Positions 60,331-64,000 of a DNA stretch of 64,000 nt are shown here, in pieces. Location: positions 372,001 to 436,000 of the forward strand of contig BRXU01000020.1 of assembly GCA_030267565.1 (NCBI GenBank). The letters run 5' to 3'. The notes under the pieces are model-generated. The model was not told the origin of the DNA. It made no database searches and saw nothing but the letters and a program-made list of their open reading frames with translations. A program made the position numbers and the translations under genes. This DNA is from Pleodorina starrii. Its lineage: Eukaryota; Chlorophyta; Chlorophyceae; Chlamydomonadales; Volvocaceae. Position 1 is the stretch's first letter, and each line of letters begins with the position of its first letter.

Positions 60331-61349
60331 GCACACCGAAAAACCCAATACGGGCCAAATGGGGACGGCTAGCATATTTATGGGCCGGCAGGGCAGCCAG
60401 CGCTCACCACAAAGGGCGGGCACGCAGAGGGGGAGGCAACTGTACCGGGCACCGGCACCCCATTTCCTGAGCGACACGCTGCACCCCTGGAGCTGGAGCT
60501 TACGGCGGGCAAGGCTTGCGCGGCCGCGGACTCCCTTACGCGCGGGGGGGGGGGCGGATTCCCTTGGGATTTGTGGGAGCGGGGATTGCGGCCGTGACAC
60601 CGGCGTGGACGCCCTCTCGCGCCGGGGGTGCCCCCGGGGCCCGGGACACTTCCTGTTCAATCATGCCACGGGGCGGTTGCTATTGGGGCCTGCTTGCCCC
60701 AAGTGTTGGCCCTGGTGTTGCTTGTTGGCATCGCGCCTTCCCCGTCCTTGTAACATCCCTTGCAGACGACAAAAACGCACTGCAGGCCACACCCAACACG
60801 TGCAAACCCCCTACCCGTCTCCTGCCGTACCCCCCTCCCATCGCCCGGCGCGACCGTTTCAAATTGCTCCGGGCAGTGTTGCCGCAGGCAACACGTGTCA
60901 TGTCCGTGCCTGTGAACTGTGGTGTCCTAACAAAAGTGCAGAATCTCGGCCAACGGAAATACTGCATAAGTAAAAGATTACATTCTTTATTGCACGGTAA
61001 ATTTATTATTGGAACCCAACATCGCACGAGTAAAAACCAGTTCGGCAGTCTCCATGGACCGAGGCCGAGGTCAAACCAACGCCTCTCGGCCTATAATTAT
61101 TTCCAGAAGATTCATCGTTCCTCAAAGTGGATTTCTGACATGACAGCGTGAAATGAATCTTCGTTTCGGCAACCAACTATGTTTGCATTGCGAACATTCT
61201 TCCCGCGACCACACCACAGCTCTGCTACCCGGTCCGACCGACTTGACGCACATTTCGATTACAAAGGTTGCAAGGAGCAAACCATGAGGGGCAAACTGCT
61301 GGTTGTTGGACGCCAAGCCGCAAATGCACGCATGATGCAGCGGTCTTCG

Positions 61350-61485
61350 GAAGCGGGGTCTCGCCGATGCCTGTCTCGCCGATGGGGTCTCGCCGATGCC
61401 CAGGTCTCGCCGATGCGGGGTCTCGCCGATGCCTGTCTCGCCGATGGGGTCTCGCCGATGCCCAGGTCTCGCCGATGCCAAAATG
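61350..61485. repeat. TCTCGCCGATG microrepeat
   Basis: Eight or so copies of (G)TCTCGCCGATG(C/G) in irregular spacing within the Helentron-like terminal region; absent from elements 2 and 3, so a local expansion. Confidence 0.9.
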
Positions 61486-62499
61486 CTGAACTGTTAGTAT
61501 ATGGCGGTCTATGGCCGATGTGGGGTGACAAAAGTCATAGCCTGGGTGACGAAGATCGTTCCGTCACCGCTTCGGCAACCTAGGGGATGGACTTCTACAT
61601 TCCCTGTCCTAATGTTAAAGCAGTCAAGCCTCCTCTACGGCGAATACCTCAGTAGCGAAGCCTGTGCACTCTCGTCGGCAACTGCACGTCGTCGCAACCC
61701 TCGCAAACAGTTCCGCTGTCCTTCTATTGGCAAGTCAGCCTGCGTGATGTGTAAATGATACACTCCATGTCTACTGTCAAGTAACTTCAGCCAATGCGCT
61801 GGCCGGAAGAGTTGCACAGTGCCGAGACGGCGCGCGATGCTAAACATGGGTCGGATTGCTGAAGCCGCAGGCATTTCAGATATAAAGCTCTGGCTGCCTA
61901 TCAGCAGGAATGTCGACACTCTCACAGTTGACGCCCTCGCCGCTCGCTTTGGAAATGCCGTATTTCGGTCGATGCGCACATGTGCTCATGCACCTGATGG
62001 GATGACGCGCTTCGCGCGGCGCCGGCAGGCCTTGCTAACGACTCGGCTAGCAGGCATTTCGGGAAAAAGCTCTGGCTGTCTATCAGCAGGAATGTCGACA
62101 CTCTCACACTACTTCACGCCCTCGCCACCCTAGCACTCAACTTAACCCGTACGGATTTAGTGGGGCCCCGCCCTTTTTCCGGCTTCAAGGAAGCCGACAC
62201 CAACCCCTTGTCACAAATGATATATACACACAAACACGACCATCGCCTCCGTCCACCTAGATATATAGACGGAGTGAGTCCCGCCGCCATGCGATTCGGC
62301 CATGCAAGCAGCTATTCGTTCTGCGCATAATAAGTTATGCATGTCGGTTGCGGTGAGCCCGTGTACGTGCCCAATAATGGACGGAGTTCGAGATGTGCGT
62401 GCCTTCCTTCACTTCACATATCTGCCTTATTACATGCACACATACGTACCAAGCATACACGCAGTTGTACTCTATCTATACGTAGGCACATGCACGCAG

Positions 62500-62607
62500 G
62501 TGATGTCGCCACCATCCGCTCTCAGCTCTCGGAGGGTGGGCAGGAGCGTGGCCGTGAATGGGAAGTACACTGCGCGGTACATCAACAACGAGTCCTACGG
62601 ACAAGTG
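62500..62607 (+). CDS. Gene B exon 11: linker exon
   Basis: 36-residue phase-0 exon from ACGCAG|GTGATG to GTG|GTGCGC, starting VMSPPSALSSRRVGRSVAV and ending YTARYINNESYGQV. Length and sequence match exon 18 (module 2) of gene A better than exon 11 (module 1). Confidence 0.7.
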
Positions 62608-63223
62608 GTGCGCTGCTGGCGCGCGTGTGTGTATGCTATGTGTGTGCGGGTTTGTTTGGCGGGCGAGGGGGGAGAGGGGAAGAGGGGGGCGTATGTATGA
62701 TGAAACACATGATGCAGCATTTGACGACCCAAGCAACCGCCTTCCTCCGTCTTGATTATTCCTCCAACTTCCTATACACATGCTAAGGTGGAACACAGAC
62801 AGTGTACGTTGTTCGCCGTTTCTTTCGTGGTTGCCATGATCGATGCATAAATGTACAAACAGATGCGTGGGTGTTGTATCACTAGTGTTGGAAGAGACAA
62901 CAACCGGTTAATGATTGATAATGAGCGAGGGCTTTAAGCCCGAGCGAGTCGAATAATGTAAGACCATCGTCGTAGTCGTCTTTGTAGTCTGGTCGTAATG
63001 GTAGACTCTGTCAATCAGCCGAAGGCTGTTCGCGATAATCAGTGTTCCGGCATTAACCGATTAAATCCAATGCAACACAGCAAAGTGGGTCCACTGGTGA
63101 CAAGTATCTATGGGATATATAGCATATGAGATACAACACATGGCGCGCCGCTCTTATTACTTGCTTGGTTTTGTGTGGTACACTGGTACAATCCGCACAT
63201 CGATCTGCATGCCGTACACGCAG

Positions 63224-63363
63224 GGCAACGTGCAGGCGGACTTCCCAGCCCTGCCCTCGAGCCTGGTCTGTTATTTTGAGGTTACGATCGAGCACGCTGG
63301 AGCAAACGCCAGAATCGACCTGGGCTATGCCCACAGTGGCCAATCAAGCACGTCTCTCATGGG
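63224..63363 (+). CDS. Gene B exon 12: first SPRY exon (gene continues beyond window)
   Basis: 140-bp exon, ACGCAG|GGCAAC to ATGGG|GTGAGT, phase 0 to 2 like its paralogues. It reads VQADFPALPSSLVCYFEV, then IEHAGANARIDLGYAHSG. It is closest to exon 19 of gene A. The remaining SPRY exons must lie right of base 64000. The intron contains the full-length family 2 SINE. Confidence 0.82.
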
Positions 63364-63479
63364 GTGAGTGCACAGTACAATTGGAGGTCTCGGACATATC
63401 TCCATGCGGTGATTGGGAGGCGCGGCGGGAGTTCCGACAAGCAAGGCCGCATCCCTGTTCATTGATTGCTTGGAAAAGC

Positions 63480-63914
63480 TCCTAGGAAGATCTCCTAGGA
63501 GTGCCTGAGAGTTAGGGCACTTAATTTGTGGCCGTGAGGTCACCAGCTCGATCCTGGCCTTCGCAGAGGGCTGGGTGACCGATGGGGGCCCTGGTGTGGG
63601 AACGAACAGCAGGTGATCGCATGGCTCTTTAGCCATATCCCTGTCCCCTGCACTGGTAGAACTCATCACGGCTGTTTAGCAATGATGTGTCTGGCACACC
63701 TGGGAAGAATGCGTGCGGATACCCATATGTGATCCGAGTGAGACGGAGCCCAAACACGGAGTGGGTGGGATAAGCAACCCATCTGAGTCAAAATGCGGTC
63801 CCCGCGGTATGTAATGGGCTGTACCCGCCGATGAGGCATTAGTCTGCTCCCATAACACACGCTATGGCTTACTTACCGTCCAGCGTAAACTTTCCTTTTT
63901 CCTTTTCCTTTTTC
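63480..63914 (+). mobile_element. SINE family 2, full-length copy with target-site duplication
   Basis: Flanked by perfect 13-bp direct repeats TGCTTGGAAAAGC (63467-63479 and 63915-63927); the single copy is present in module 2 at 19138. The 5' head has tRNA-like boxes: TGCCTGAGAGTTAGGGCAC (A box) and AGCTCGATCCTGG (B box). Body as in the other copies, tail CTTTCCTTTTTCCTTTTCC. This copy defines the family. Confidence 0.78.
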
Positions 63915-64000
63915 TGCTTGGAAAAGCAACCCCGTCCACGCAGCGAGTGGGGTGGTGGTGCGTATCGCACACACTATGTAGTACAGCACAGATAGACCGA

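Larger units (their letters stand above)
52092..62210 (+). mobile_element. Helentron-like element 4, 10.1 kb with nested insertions
   Basis: Starts TTGGGCGGGGCCCCAGCGC with the GC-rich hairpin CGCGAAGCGCCC. Ends with GGGGCCCCGCCC, the hairpin CCGGCTTC-AAG-GAAGCCG and terminal CCCCTTG at 62210. It is the plus-strand version of elements 1-3. The terminal kilobase (60950-62210) is homologous to most of element 2. Flanks CATCATTTGTT and TCACAAATGATATATAC rebuild the intron of the paralogous modules, again without target duplication. Interior: diverged ~400-bp repeats (52160, 52640, 58300), a microsatellite, LINE pieces and a 70-bp minisatellite. No Rep/helicase frame is recognised. Confidence 0.6.
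39084..63363 (+). pseudogene. Gene B: paralogue of gene A, frameshifted in exon 1, continues past the window
   Basis: Predicted exons: 39084-39283, 40256-40340, 41840-42270, 42976-43453, 44043-44314, 44803-44909, 45005-45107, 45414-45515, 45691-45792, 46398-46622, 62500-62607, 63224-63363, then on past 64000. Exon 1 lacks 7 bp (AGGGAGA in gene A after GAACTC), giving TGA at 39216-39218. The ankyrin exon 7 that is broken in A is intact here. Translation from the Met at the start of exon 3 (GMYLDEF) could give a protein lacking only the first helices, so the label pseudogene is provisional. Intron 10 has been enlarged to almost 16 kb by two large transposons. The first SPRY module is closest to module 2 of gene A. 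Confidence 0.7.

Noticed and set aside
59439..60973. Long frames on both strands over 59.4-61.0 kb
   Set aside because: Low-complexity Arg/Gly/Pro content from a degenerate 70-bp minisatellite.
1..64000. Bacterial operon or phage interpretation
   Set aside because: Exons with consistent spliceosomal phases, SINEs, LINEs and microsatellites require a eukaryotic nuclear genome.

Overview
The window is nuclear DNA of a eukaryote. Genes are split by many GT-AG (some GC-AG) introns, exons are GC-rich, and introns and intergenic DNA are full of microsatellites, SINEs, LINEs and DNA transposons. A green alga is my best guess: the split-repeat gag element resembles the TOC/PAT elements of volvocine algae, alongside Helentron-like elements and LINEs. 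This placement is inference and the species is not identified.

The host content is two tandem, collinear paralogues on the plus strand. Gene A (exons from 1263 to 33663) encodes an N-terminal helical region reminiscent of MLKL-NTD/HeLo bundles, a U-box, three ankyrin-type repeats, and then a tandem series of modules. Each module is an SH3-like domain of the Mind-bomb/KEG type, a short linker exon and a five-exon SPRY domain. Gene A has three complete modules plus a terminal SH3-like exon ending in a stop. Gene B starts at 39084 and leaves the window after its first SPRY exon at 63363. Base 1 corresponds to about 37824, so the duplicated unit extends left of the window. Each copy carries one different small frameshift: a 4-bp insertion in ankyrin exon 7 of A and a 7-bp deletion in exon 1 of B.

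Mobile DNA explains most of the length. Intron 10 of A holds a 5'-truncated LINE and a tRNA-derived SINE with related 3' ends, both embedded in huge (CATA)n arrays (9.1-14.2 kb). Intron 25 holds a Helentron-like element. Intron 30 holds a tandemly duplicated gag-only retroelement with PAT-like split direct repeats (26641-33138). Intron 10 of B holds a 5.3-kb element with terminal inverted repeats (46792-52068) beside a 10.1-kb Helentron-like element (52092-62210), which itself contains a LINE reverse transcriptase and a 2-kb GTGTGAGTGC-type microsatellite. A second SINE family with a CCTTTT tail occurs four times.

From the domain content (U-box with ankyrin, SH3-like and SPRY repeats behind an MLKL-like bundle), a modular E3 ligase or immune/cell-death type sensor with an expandable recognition array is plausible. 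This is inferred from domains only. Region 33664-37823 is intergenic with low-complexity DNA and one LINE fragment.
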